This document shows, in pieces, positions 44,292-53,205 of a stretch of 64,000 bases of DNA (position 1 is the stretch's first letter; every line of letters starts with the position of its first letter). The notes under the pieces are model-generated. The model searched no databases. It was not told where the DNA came from and worked only from the letters and a program-made list of their open reading frames with translations. This DNA is from Methanobacterium aggregans (GTDB taxonomy: Archaea; Methanobacteriota; Methanobacteria; Methanobacteriales; Methanobacteriaceae), in NCBI RefSeq assembly GCF_017874455.1, contig NZ_JAGGLN010000005.1, positions 124,001 through 188,000 of the forward strand, written 5' to 3'. A program made the position numbers and the translations under genes.

Positions 44292-45071
44292 ATGTCAAGA
44301 TTTATAGCATTTGCTTCAGGTAAGGGTGGTGTTGGAAGAACCGCCCTAACATTTAATCTGGGCGTTTCAATGTCCCTTTTTGGAGAAGAAGTGGTTATGC
44401 TTGACACGGATCTTGTAATGGCAAACATGGATGTTATAACAGGGCTCTTAAACCCTGAAGTCACATTACATGACGTTTTAATCCGTGAAAAATCCATACA
44501 GGACTGTGTTTATGAGATTAACCAGGGAGTTCGTGTAGTTCCAACAGGAATACATTTTGAAACCCTTAAACATATAAACCCTAATTATATCTCCTGGAAC
44601 AAAATAATGAATGAGGTATCGGATTATGGTGACTTTTTCCTGATGGATTTGCCTGCTGGAATCAATTCAAACATTTTTGATGGTCTTCCAGAAGAAACAG
44701 AAGTTATACTGGTTACAAATTCAACAATGGCCTCTGTTGCAGATGCTCTTAAAATAAGAATTCTCTTCAACGAACTCAACATCGAGATAGTTGGATTCGT
44801 ACTGAACATGTGGTACGATGACAAATTCCTTCTATCACCAACTGAGATAGAATCCATACTGGAGGTTCCAATGATTGGACTTGTACCCTACGACCGGGAA
44901 ATGGAGAGGGCAATGGCAATGGGAAGGTCAATTGTGGAATTAAACCCATCATCACCAACAAGCAATGCAGTGATGCAGCTTGCAGCAGATATGCTGGGAA
45001 AACCTTACAAGCCCATAGAACCTGATAAAGATGGTATTCTAAGAAAGCTGAAGAAGTTCGTTGGAATTTGA
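44292..45071 (+). CDS. MinD-like protein with altered P-loop
   Basis: A paralogue of the preceding MinD, also 259 residues and collinear along its full length. The signature lysine of the deviant Walker A is retained (Lys11) but the second is replaced: ASGKGGVGRTALTFN has Arg16 instead of Lys16 and Ala18 instead of Thr. Switch I is LDTDLVMANMDVI and switch II FLMDLPAGINSNIFDG, both close to normal. The C-terminus DGILRKLKKFVGI again looks like a membrane-binding amphipathic helix. It may bind nucleotide poorly or not hydrolyse it, and so act as a regulator or dimer partner of the first MinD. It follows after 79 bases with a weak ribosome binding site. Confidence 0.82.
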   Translation: MSRFIAFASGKGGVGRTALTFNLGVSMSLFGEEVVMLDTDLVMANMDVITGLLNPEVTLHDVLIREKSIQDCVYEINQGVRVVPTGIHFETLKHINPNYISWNKIMNEVSDYGDFFLMDLPAGINSNIFDGLPEETEVILVTNSTMASVADALKIRILFNELNIEIVGFVLNMWYDDKFLLSPTEIESILEVPMIGLVPYDREMERAMAMGRSIVELNPSSPTSNAVMQLAADMLGKPYKPIEPDKDGILRKLKKFVGI

Positions 45072-45395
45072 ACTTTTTACAACTACATCCCTATTTTTTT
45101 ATTCCAATTTAAGGATCCATCCTTTAACAATATTCATCTTAATGTTAGTTTTAACAGATCTCAGTTTTGCACTGTTTTATTAACTAAGAAATCTAAGCCT
45201 TCTATTTTACCCAAACATAATAAACCCATTACCCTAAGATTTGCTTGTTGTTTTTTTAGATTTAACTCATTTAAAGTAGGTTTTTTTTAATTGTTTTAAG
45301 GTTTTTAAGCTTTTCAATGTTTTTTTAAAAAAAATTTTACTTTAGAAGGTTCATATAAAATATATAATGATAAAAGGAGTTGGGAGTGGAAGTTC
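45072..45395. other. T-rich gap after the minD pair
   Basis: About 325 bases with at least four T-tracts of seven or more, at 45095, 45251, 45282 and 45321. On the plus strand they would each suffice as archaeal intrinsic termination signals for the minD unit. No gene is seen. Confidence 0.4.
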
Positions 45396-46247
45396 TTGAA
45401 TGATTTTAAAAGGGACGTTGCTGCACTTGGAACATGCAACATGGATTTCATAATGAAGGTTTCACGGTTCATTGGGGCTGAGGATGAAGCAGATATTCAA
45501 TTACTCTTACAGTTGCCTGGAGGTTCAGCAGCCAACTTCGCACTTGGAACGTCTAGAATGGGCTTAAAAACAGGGATCATGGCCAGGGTTGGTAACGACC
45601 ACTTTGGCAGTTTAATAACGGATAATTTCCAGAAAGAAGGCGTGGATATAGATAGGCTCTTATCACTGGATGAAAAGACAGGAATGGGATTTATAGCAGT
45701 TGATCCGAATGGGGAAAGATCAATCTACACATTTATGGGTGCAAATGCACAGTTCACCCTACTTCAAGATGATGTAGATTACATAAGATCCTCAAGAATC
45801 CTTCATATTACAGGAATCTACCTTGAAGTGTTAGATGAAGCATCCAAACATGCAAATACTCTTTCATTAAACCCTGGAACATTACTTTCCCACTATGGTT
45901 GGAATGCCCTGAAAAAAGTTATAAAAAAATCAGATGTACTTTTTTTAAATAAGAAAGAGGTTGAACTGTTAACTGGAATGCATGAATCTGAAGGTGCACA
46001 ATTTTTAATTGATGAAGGAGTGCCCCTGGTTGTTTTAACACGTGGAAAGGATGGTGCAGTTGCTTACACAGATGAAGGTTCCATAAAAGTTTCTACCAAT
46101 GAAGTTGAATCTATTGATACAACCGGGGCTGGAGATGCCTTTGCTGCAGGTTTCATCTCTTCTTTGATTAAAAAACAGGACATTGAAGAATGCCTGAAAA
46201 AGGGTAACAACGTGGCATCACAGTGTATCCAAAGACTTGGGGGTTGA
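45396..46247 (+). CDS. PfkB-family (ribokinase-like) sugar or nucleoside kinase
   Basis: The 283-residue protein has the PfkB features: LGTCNMDFIMKV at the start, GGSAANFALGTSRMGLKTG near residue 47, ARVGNDHFGSL, and the catalytic block VESIDTTGAGDAFAAGFIS near 234-252 with the anion hole and aspartate. Substrate cannot be told from sequence; archaeal members include nucleoside, ribose and ADP-dependent-like kinases. The start is TTG behind GGGAGTGGAAG. It stands alone and converges with the TatD gene. Confidence 0.88.
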   Translation: MNDFKRDVAALGTCNMDFIMKVSRFIGAEDEADIQLLLQLPGGSAANFALGTSRMGLKTGIMARVGNDHFGSLITDNFQKEGVDIDRLLSLDEKTGMGFIAVDPNGERSIYTFMGANAQFTLLQDDVDYIRSSRILHITGIYLEVLDEASKHANTLSLNPGTLLSHYGWNALKKVIKKSDVLFLNKKEVELLTGMHESEGAQFLIDEGVPLVVLTRGKDGAVAYTDEGSIKVSTNEVESIDTTGAGDAFAAGFISSLIKKQDIEECLKKGNNVASQCIQRLGG

Positions 46248-46276
46248 TTCCATTGTTCAATTCATCAAATCTTTTT

Positions 46277-47032
46277 TTAGATTCCATAGAACTCTGCTGC
46301 ATTTGAATGGGAAACCTTTTTAATTTCTGAATCCTCAAAACCTGCAAGTTTCATTTTGTGAACAGTTTTGGGAACGGATAGAGGATCAGATGGGGATGAG
46401 CTCATGTCGCTGTCGAGTACAAACCTGTCAACTCCGTACTCCTTGAGCATGGAAACAGCTTCATCAGGAGTGACCTTCAAAGGTTGAACAGTGAGTCCAA
46501 GGTTCCAATCATGTTCCACAGCCATATCCACTATGGAATTGTCTACATGGTCCAGCTGTACAAGGGAGGGGTTTATCATCTCTTCCAGTATTGATGATGT
46601 AACCCTTGCAACTTCGTACTTGTTTTGTCGGGGTGTGTGGACAACGACCTTCATGTTCATGTTATCAGCAAGTTGTAACTGTTTTTTAAAAACTTCTTTT
46701 TCAATATTTGATGTGGTTTCAAGGCCTATCTCTCCAACTGCCACAACATTTTCTTTTTCAAGAAAATAGGGGAGTTCATTGAGTACTGTTTCCCAATCCT
46801 TTGAAATGCTTCTTGGATGTATTCCAACTGCAGCGTACAGTTTCAAACCATTTTCAGCGGCTCTTTTAGTATCATTTTTGAGTATGCGGTTTATATGGTC
46901 CAGCACAACGTCTGAAGTGCTCATTCTGAGGGGGTCATGGGCGCAGCTCACTGCTTTTTCAACGCCTGCCACTGCCATTTTTTCAAAATCTTCGTAGGGC
47001 CTTGTATCGGCATGTACATGTGCATCTATCAT
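46277..47032 (-). CDS. TatD-family hydrolase
   Basis: A 251-residue TIM-barrel metal hydrolase. Ligand positions are visible in MIDAHVHADTRPYEDF, AVGIHPRSI near residue 70, VVAVGEIGLETTSN near 96, MKVVVHTPRQNKYEVARV near 127, QLDHVDNSI near 159 and FVLDSDMSSSPSDP near 207. It is distinct from the longer relative at 13141. Nuclease activity is known for bacterial TatD but the substrate of the archaeal group is open. Confidence 0.85.
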   Translation of the reverse strand: MIDAHVHADTRPYEDFEKMAVAGVEKAVSCAHDPLRMSTSDVVLDHINRILKNDTKRAAENGLKLYAAVGIHPRSISKDWETVLNELPYFLEKENVVAVGEIGLETTSNIEKEVFKKQLQLADNMNMKVVVHTPRQNKYEVARVTSSILEEMINPSLVQLDHVDNSIVDMAVEHDWNLGLTVQPLKVTPDEAVSMLKEYGVDRFVLDSDMSSSPSDPLSVPKTVHKMKLAGFEDSEIKKVSHSNAAEFYGI

Positions 47033-47390
47033 AAGATCACCCTTAAAAATGAAATTAGATGTTTAATTTTTGGATATACCTCTTCTGTATCTGAACCTAA
47101 GTTTGGCCTTGAATATAAATCATGGGGTTCAAACATCCAAACCTGCGGTCATCATGGATATGTGCATTGATGTTTTTAAATCAAGACATAGATTCAGTTA
47201 AAACTTGCACATGTGCATTACACAAAAGTTTTTTTATAAAGACCTCAAAATATCTATATAAAATAGATCATGTGAAGGTATTAATTTCAATGATTTAGGA
47301 TGAAATTGAAAATTATGATTTTATAACAGTGATCATATTAAATAGTTTTCACAGTATTTTATGAATCAATAGAATAAAGAAGGTTTAATT
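47033..47390. other. Divergent promoter region
   Basis: About 360 bases between the TatD-family gene and the regulator gene. A CTATATAAAAT box near 47253 points toward the regulator and would leave a leader of about 100 bases. TGTGCATT occurs twice (about 47160 and 47212). No gene is seen. Confidence 0.4.
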
Positions 47391-48227
47391 ATGACTTTAA
47401 ACAATGTTTTGGATATTTATGATGATGTAAAAGATGATCTAAAGTTTTTATCGATGTCAGTTGTTCGTACAAAGATCATGATGTGTTTGAATGAAGGGCC
47501 TTGTAAATTAAAGGATTTAAAGGAAGAACTTGAGTTAGATTCATCTGCAATTAAACACGTTCTAAACGATCTTGAAGATCAGAACTTTGCGTTCAAAAAT
47601 GGTGATGCTTATTCCCTCTCAGAAAAGGGGATCATCATATGCACCAAGCTAGCTGAACTCATAAAAACTCTTTCTGTTGTAAAAAAAAATGAGAAATTTT
47701 GGCTCAAACATGATATAACTTCTATCCCTCATGAGTTTGTATTAAGGTTGGGGGATCTTGAGAGATCATGTCTCGTGGAATCTGAACTCACAGACATACT
47801 AAAAACCTTTGAAAATTTTAAACAGTTATTACACAAATCAAAAGTAATAAAAGGAGTATCACCCATTTTCAAACCAGAATTTATAGAAGAATTTAAAACC
47901 ATCATTGAAAATGATGTCTATGTGGAACTGATACTCACAAATAAAATAATGAACAAAACAATGAGAAGTATGGATCCCGGAACCCTTATAAAGCTTGGAA
48001 AACTCTTTTTGCAGAATAAGCTTAAAATATGGAAGATAAAAGAGGAAGAAGTTAATGTTGCGTTTACAGTAACTGATACAGCATTGTCTTTAGGTCTTTT
48101 TTCTACCAATGGAGAATATGATCTATCAAGGGACCTTGTAAGTGATGATCCAGAAGCTGTTAAATGGGGAAATGATCTCTTTGAGTATTACAAGGGAAAG
48201 GCCGAACTTTTCAAGATTGGATTTTAA
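47391..48227 (+). CDS. Winged-helix transcriptional regulator (FilR1/DUF1724 type)
   Basis: The 278-residue protein begins with an archaeal winged-helix DNA-binding domain (VVRTKIMMCLNEGPCKLKDL, then LDSSAIKHVLNDLEDQNFA with the recognition helix, near residues 24-70). The C-terminal half resembles DUF1724/FilR1, a ligand-binding domain seen in methanogen regulators: KGVSPIFKPEFIEEFKTIIEN near residue 155 and DTALSLGLFSTNGEYD near 225. The signal and targets are unknown. The 358-base upstream gap and the short microprotein gene after it are the likely places to search for its operator. Confidence 0.8.
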   Translation: MTLNNVLDIYDDVKDDLKFLSMSVVRTKIMMCLNEGPCKLKDLKEELELDSSAIKHVLNDLEDQNFAFKNGDAYSLSEKGIIICTKLAELIKTLSVVKKNEKFWLKHDITSIPHEFVLRLGDLERSCLVESELTDILKTFENFKQLLHKSKVIKGVSPIFKPEFIEEFKTIIENDVYVELILTNKIMNKTMRSMDPGTLIKLGKLFLQNKLKIWKIKEEEVNVAFTVTDTALSLGLFSTNGEYDLSRDLVSDDPEAVKWGNDLFEYYKGKAELFKIGF

Positions 48228-48362
48228 TGTAACCCCCAAATTTTTTTTGGGTTCCTGATCATTCCAATTTATGTAGCACAATGAATCACTCAAATTAAAA
48301 TTAGTTGAAGTGGGTTTGGATAAAAAGTAATAATTGAATTCGTATGTTGTGGAGGTTTCAAT

Positions 48363-48515
48363 ATGGATGTGGAAGAAATGGCTAAAAAAGCAACCATGAA
48401 GGATCTTAAGGAAATTGCCAAAAAACATGACATAAAACTTGGAAGATGCCCAACAAAACTTAAAGTCGCAAAATTAATTCCAAAGGAAGAGTTAGAAGAT
48501 TTAGTAAATAAATAA
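48363..48515 (+). CDS. SAP/HeH-like microprotein, 50 residues
   Basis: A short reading frame with a strong ribosome binding site (GTGGAGGTTTCAAT before the ATG). The product has two helices around a tight turn: MKDLKEIAKKHDIKLGR then CPTKLKVAKLIPKEELEDL. This is the pattern of SAP, LEM and HeH motifs, which bind DNA or RNA. It has a nearly neutral, very Lys/Glu-rich make-up and no membrane segment. It follows the winged-helix gene by about 135 bases on the same strand. Coding nature is well supported by the frame and site; function is inference. Confidence 0.7.
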   Translation: MDVEEMAKKATMKDLKEIAKKHDIKLGRCPTKLKVAKLIPKEELEDLVNK

Positions 48516-48666
48516 ATTATTTTTTTTGGGCTTAAAATTTTTTAAACACCTTTTTTTAAACACCTTTTTGTACAAAATTTTTCATTTAATAATGCACTGC
48601 TAAAACTTTTTAAGAAAAAGTGATGGGTTTTAAGTCCATCAAAACTTAATTAAATGATTAAAAAGT

Positions 48667-50388
48667 TTAAATATCCTTAAAACTGGTTTTTCCACTTAAA
48701 AGATCGCTTAAAATGGTGTAAACATTTTTAAGGGGTACTCTAACCTGTTCAAGGCTGTCCCTATTTCTTATGGTTACCCTCTTGTCTTCAAGGGTTTCAT
48801 GGTCCACTGTAACTGCAAATGGAACACCAATCTCATCTGATCTTGCATACCTCCTTCCAATGGTACCGGAAGCATCGTACTCTGATATTATGCCCTTCAC
48901 ACGTAGATCATCGCTAATTTTATATGCAATTTCAAGGAGTTCATCCTTGTTCACGAGGGGGAAGACACTGACACTTACAGGTGCAACATCCTCTGGAAGC
49001 TTCAGATAAGTTCTTTCTTCATCCTCTGTGAATGAGTGCAGAAGTACTGAGTAAAGTATCCTGTCTATACCGAATGATGGTTCAATAACGTGTGGAAATA
49101 TCTTTTCACCCCTTATGGTTTCATCCTTCTCCTCAAAACTCACAAGATCCGCGGGTAGATCATATTCCTTACCCTCAACCTCCACCTTGAAAACTCCCTC
49201 AGCTTCAAAGGCCTCTTTGATAATGGATGCATCAGTTTCGTCCAGAACTGCCTTGATCTTGGGGGAATCGCCCTTGAAGAGTGGTCCGAACTTTTTCATA
49301 TCAGGTTTTGCAACAACCTTCTTCATGGTTTTAGGTTCGTCATATTCAATAAAAACTCTCATATCCTCGTTACTGTACTTGCTGTGGGATCTAAGGTCAA
49401 AATCGGTTCTGTCAGCTATTCCTATTATTTCAACCCAGCCGAAGCGGTCTGTTTGAATCTCAACATCCCAGCAGTCAATTGCGTAGTGGGCCATCTCAGT
49501 TGGAAGGTGCTGCCTGAACCGCATAACCTCATCTGGAATTCCAAGTTCAGACAGGAACCTTTCAGCAAGACATAACTGGTAGGCATGCATCTGGCTGGAC
49601 ACAAGACCAGTTTCAACAGCGTCACCTGCAGTTACCTTAACAGGGTCTTCTCCTGCCATCTGATTCTCTGCGGAGTAGAGTGTGAGTTCCTGGTCTGCAA
49701 CTTCACTGAATCTGGGGTGACCTTTGTTGGAGGGATCAACGAATATTTCCGCTTCTGCCTGTGTGAACTCTCTGAGCCTTATAACTCCTTGACGTGGTGA
49801 TATTTCGTTCCTGTAGGCTTTACCCACCTGAACAACGCCGAAGGGTAGTTTTCCCCTGAAAAAGCGTAGAAGTCTTTTGAAGGGTATGAATATTCCCTGC
49901 GCAGTTTCAGGTCTCATGTAGCCTGTTTTTTTACCCTTAGCCCCGATAAGGGTCTGGAACATGAGGTTGTAACTCCAAACATGGCTCAGGTGGCCTCCAC
50001 ATTTTGGGCATGGAATTTTGTTTTCTGAGATTATTTCAGTGAGCTTCTGGTTTTCAAGGCCCTCAACATCCCTTTCTATTGCATCTTCTATGACGTGATC
50101 TGCCCGGTAAACCTCCATACAATCCTTACACTCAGTCATGGGGTCTGTGAAGTGGTCCACGTGTCCTGATGCTTTTAGTGCTTCTTCTGGCATTATGGTT
50201 GGGGATTCTATTTCATAAAATCCTTCTCTCACCACGTAGTAGCTTCTCCATTTGTTTATGATGTTGTTTTTAAGTATGGCGCCCAGTGGGCCGTAATCAA
50301 AGAAACCTGCAACTCCTGAGTATATTTCAAATGAGGACCATATAAATCCCCTTTTCTTGGCGATATTCATAACATCGTTATCAGTCAT
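48667..50388 (-). CDS. glyS: Glycine--tRNA ligase
   Basis: The dimeric alpha2-type synthetase of archaea and eukaryotes, 573 residues. Motif 1 surrounds FDYGPLGAILKNNIINKW near residue 33, the tRNA-facing insert has zinc-like cysteines in TECKDCMEV and IPCPKCGGHL, motif 2 appears in GKAYRNEISPRQGVIRLREF near 190-209, and motif 3 in VIEPSFGIDRILYSVL near 445. The C-terminal anticodon domain contains GRRYARSDEIGVPFAVTVD. I start at the ATG at 50388 behind GAGAGGATTTGAT; a TTG five codons earlier overlaps that site. Confidence 0.96.
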   Translation of the reverse strand: MTDNDVMNIAKKRGFIWSSFEIYSGVAGFFDYGPLGAILKNNIINKWRSYYVVREGFYEIESPTIMPEEALKASGHVDHFTDPMTECKDCMEVYRADHVIEDAIERDVEGLENQKLTEIISENKIPCPKCGGHLSHVWSYNLMFQTLIGAKGKKTGYMRPETAQGIFIPFKRLLRFFRGKLPFGVVQVGKAYRNEISPRQGVIRLREFTQAEAEIFVDPSNKGHPRFSEVADQELTLYSAENQMAGEDPVKVTAGDAVETGLVSSQMHAYQLCLAERFLSELGIPDEVMRFRQHLPTEMAHYAIDCWDVEIQTDRFGWVEIIGIADRTDFDLRSHSKYSNEDMRVFIEYDEPKTMKKVVAKPDMKKFGPLFKGDSPKIKAVLDETDASIIKEAFEAEGVFKVEVEGKEYDLPADLVSFEEKDETIRGEKIFPHVIEPSFGIDRILYSVLLHSFTEDEERTYLKLPEDVAPVSVSVFPLVNKDELLEIAYKISDDLRVKGIISEYDASGTIGRRYARSDEIGVPFAVTVDHETLEDKRVTIRNRDSLEQVRVPLKNVYTILSDLLSGKTSFKDI

Positions 50389-50539
50389 ATCAAATCCTCT
50401 CAAATCTCATTTAATTATGTTTGATTTTTAAAATTTTATTTTAAATTAGAATATTTTGAAATTTAATTCATAAGAATTGTTAATTTTAATATTTTAAATA
50501 ATTAAAAATTTTTTAAACTTTAAACACTGAAATAATCCT

Positions 50540-51139
50540 TTAAAACTTGGATCCATTTACGATCTCGTAGTCGTGTTTGATCTTACTTGTTTCTGGACGT
50601 TTTTGACCCATGTACTTGCTGTCACGGTCCGGATGTCCGTATGGTTTCTCTGAAGGTGATGTCATTGTTTCAAACACTATCTGACAAACCCTCTGACCTG
50701 TGTAAAGGGCAACTGGCATTTTGCCTATGTTGGATATTTCAAGGGTTATTCTCCCGTGAAAACCTGGATCTATGTATCCTGCTGTAACATGCATGGTTAT
50801 ACCCAGTCTTCCCATTGACGAACGTCCCTCAACCCTTGCAACAAGGTTATCTGGAAGTTTAACAGTTTCATAGGTTGTTGCAAGTGCAAATTCTCCAGGG
50901 TGGATTATGAAAGGCTCACCATCATCTATGTAAAATGATTCCATGTATGAATCAATGTCTGTTTTGTCCATTGGGTCTATACATGGTTTCCTTATTATTC
51001 TAAACCCTTTAAACTCATTTCCAATCCTTAAATCAACTGATGATGGTTGTATCTGCCTTTCTGGATTTTCTAAGGGTTCTATAAGTATTTTGCCTGTTTC
51101 CAGGCACTTTTTTATGTCTCTGTCACTTAAAATGGCCAT
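50540..51139 (-). CDS. dcd: dCTP deaminase (possibly bifunctional with dUTPase)
   Basis: It deaminates dCTP to dUTP for dTMP synthesis. The 199-residue protein shows IQPSSVDLRIGNEFKGF near residue 29, GEFALATTYETVKLPDNLVA-type segments near 80-100, then GRSSMGRLGITMHVTAGYIDPGFHG with the catalytic glutamate region. In Methanocaldococcus a similar-size enzyme also hydrolyses dUTP, so bifunctionality is possible and cannot be decided here. Its ATG sits one base past the DUF1512 stop, with the ribosome binding site inside that gene. Confidence 0.92.
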   Translation of the reverse strand: MAILSDRDIKKCLETGKILIEPLENPERQIQPSSVDLRIGNEFKGFRIIRKPCIDPMDKTDIDSYMESFYIDDGEPFIIHPGEFALATTYETVKLPDNLVARVEGRSSMGRLGITMHVTAGYIDPGFHGRITLEISNIGKMPVALYTGQRVCQIVFETMTSPSEKPYGHPDRDSKYMGQKRPETSKIKHDYEIVNGSKF

Positions 51140-51140
51140 T

Positions 51141-52286
51141 TCATGTCCTCTTTTTTATTGTTTTTTTATCTTCTTTGATGTTTATCTGTGATAGTTCTTC
51201 AACCTTAACTGGTATTCCGCAGCTGTTACCAACACCCACAACCAGCACTTTGGAACCTTCAGAAGATTGTAAAATTGCATTTTCAACCACTGAAACAGCT
51301 TTTTGGGATGATTCAAAAATTTCATTGGTCATTTGGGATATTGCCTCTTCAGGACTCATCTTAACGATAACAGCATCAACATGAAGGTCCGATTTAACAA
51401 GCTCTTCCTCGATGAGCCATTTATCAACACCAGGGCCACCGATAACAACACCTATGCCCTCTGCAACTGTCCCTGTTTTTTCTCCTTCAAGTTTGACTGC
51501 AGCATCAACCGTTATAATGCGTTTAATATTTTTTTCATTGATAATTGAGGTTACAACTTTCCCAACTTTCCCCACCCTCGCACCTGGACCTTGTGCACGT
51601 GCTATGATGAGTTCACGTCCCTTGAAGTCCTTCTCTGCAACCACCATTTCCCCTATTTCATGAATATCCTCATCTTCAACATCTTCCAGGAGTTTACCTG
51701 CAACAAGGGGTCCAATCCCATCTCCAACGGGTTTGCCCTCAGAAAATGCATGCATTCCATCGAACTGAGCTTTGACAGTTCTCATTATCATTGGAAGGCT
51801 CATCTGGAGCATCAAAAGTATCTGGATGTTTCCAGTTTTCTTTGCAAGTTCCAGGTTATGGCGGACCATTTTTGCAACTCCATTTATACCAAGGGTTGCC
51901 TTAATTGTCATTATTATGTTTGAACTCCACTCTTCATCGGCTTCCGGTGCTAGGGTACTGGACATATGTTTGAACCTGTCCTCACTGAGATCGAGTATCT
52001 TTTCGAACTTTCGAACAATTCCGTTTGGGTCAAGCTCCACAGGTGTGATAACAAAGAACTCAAGAAAATTATCCAGAGCTGCCTCTGGATCTTCTTCTGG
52101 ATTTCCCTTTTCATTGCAGAGCTTGATGAGAACTTTTTTTGATTCTTCAACCATTCCCTCAACTTCCACTGTGAAGTTGGAGATCTTGGACATTGCACGC
52201 ATCCTCAAAAATGAGGGCAGCATGAGTATCAGGAGGAGGAAGACTATAAATCCAATGATGTATATGGGATTGATACCGAAGAACAT
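51141..52286 (-). CDS. DUF1512 membrane-anchored protein
   Basis: A 381-residue protein of the archaeal DUF1512 family, without known function. One membrane span at residues 7-26 anchors it; the rest is soluble. The middle has AKMVRHNLELAKKTGNIQIL and GDGIGPLVAGKLLEDVEDE near residues 150-215, and the second half has GVVIGGPGVDKWLIEEELVK near 277 and VLVVGVGNSCGIPVKVEELS near 344, glycine loops that suggest a nucleotide or phosphate site. It is encoded directly upstream of dcd and coupled to it. Confidence 0.85.
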   Translation of the reverse strand: MFFGINPIYIIGFIVFLLLILMLPSFLRMRAMSKISNFTVEVEGMVEESKKVLIKLCNEKGNPEEDPEAALDNFLEFFVITPVELDPNGIVRKFEKILDLSEDRFKHMSSTLAPEADEEWSSNIIMTIKATLGINGVAKMVRHNLELAKKTGNIQILLMLQMSLPMIMRTVKAQFDGMHAFSEGKPVGDGIGPLVAGKLLEDVEDEDIHEIGEMVVAEKDFKGRELIIARAQGPGARVGKVGKVVTSIINEKNIKRIITVDAAVKLEGEKTGTVAEGIGVVIGGPGVDKWLIEEELVKSDLHVDAVIVKMSPEEAISQMTNEIFESSQKAVSVVENAILQSSEGSKVLVVGVGNSCGIPVKVEELSQINIKEDKKTIKKRT

Positions 52287-52434
52287 TCTCAGGCCACCTT
52301 AACGTGTTTAATCATTAACCTATCTTTTTTATCAGTAACTCAATCGAATATTTTTTAAAAACTATTTTGCTTAAATTAAGTTATCTTACTCCTTTTAAAT
52401 TTAAGTTATCTTAATCCTTTTAAATAGATTCAGT

Positions 52435-53136
52435 TTATTTCTCTACCAATCTTCCATTTATTCTTCGAAGAGTACCTTTCAATGTATGTGCTTCCCTTCC
52501 AGATATAAAAGCTCTGCCAATAATTCTGCGAAACACAAGGGATGCATTTTTACATTTGTGTTCTGGATATCCCAGTTTTTTAACGATCTCATCCATGGAT
52601 TGTATGAGTCCTTCCTTCTCATCTTTAGATGCTTCTTCAAGTTCTTCAACAGGGTAACTTTTCTTCTTTTTGAATATCTCGTAGAACACGATTGCAGCGG
52701 CATGGGTTATGTTCATTATTGGATAGTTCTCATGGGTTGGAATTGTAACAACAACATCGCAGAGTTCTATCTCATCATTTGAAAGCCCGTTACCTTCCCT
52801 TCCAAAGAGCAGGGCCATTTTACCAGTAACGTTGAGATTTTCTGCAAATTTGTCAGGAGTTACAGCTATCCTCTGAATGTTGTAGCTCCCCCCGGCTTCC
52901 CCAGTTGTTCCCACTGTAAAATCTATTCCCTCACTTTCAAGGAATTCTGGGAGTGAATCGTAGACCCTGGCGTTTCTCACAACTTCCCTTGCATGCATGG
53001 CCTGGTAGTAGGATTCATTTTCCAGCTGGCATGGATTTATCAGTACCAGATCTGAAAGTCCGAAGTTCTTCATGGTTCGTGCAAGAAAACCTATGTTTCC
53101 TGGAGATTCAGGCTCCACAAAAACTACGTATATCAT
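52435..53136 (-). CDS. trmJ: TrmJ-like tRNA 2'-O-methyltransferase (SPOUT family)
   Basis: A SpoU/TrmH group 1 methyltransferase of 233 residues; archaeal TrmJ methylates the ribose of position 32 in tRNA. The knotted SAM site is seen in FVEPESPGNIGFLARTMKNF (motif 1), MALLFGREGNGLSNDEIELC (motif 2) and YPIMNITHAAAIVFYEIFKK (motif 3). A C-terminal helical extension of about 70 residues is usual for TrmJ. It is a single gene located between tfrB and DUF1512 on the same strand. Confidence 0.9.
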   Translation of the reverse strand: MIYVVFVEPESPGNIGFLARTMKNFGLSDLVLINPCQLENESYYQAMHAREVVRNARVYDSLPEFLESEGIDFTVGTTGEAGGSYNIQRIAVTPDKFAENLNVTGKMALLFGREGNGLSNDEIELCDVVVTIPTHENYPIMNITHAAAIVFYEIFKKKKSYPVEELEEASKDEKEGLIQSMDEIVKKLGYPEHKCKNASLVFRRIIGRAFISGREAHTLKGTLRRINGRLVEK

Positions 53137-53205
53137 TTTGTTTATCAGCTCTTGTTATAACTGTCTTTTTTTGTTAATGATTTATTTGTGTTAATTTTCA
53201 ATTTA

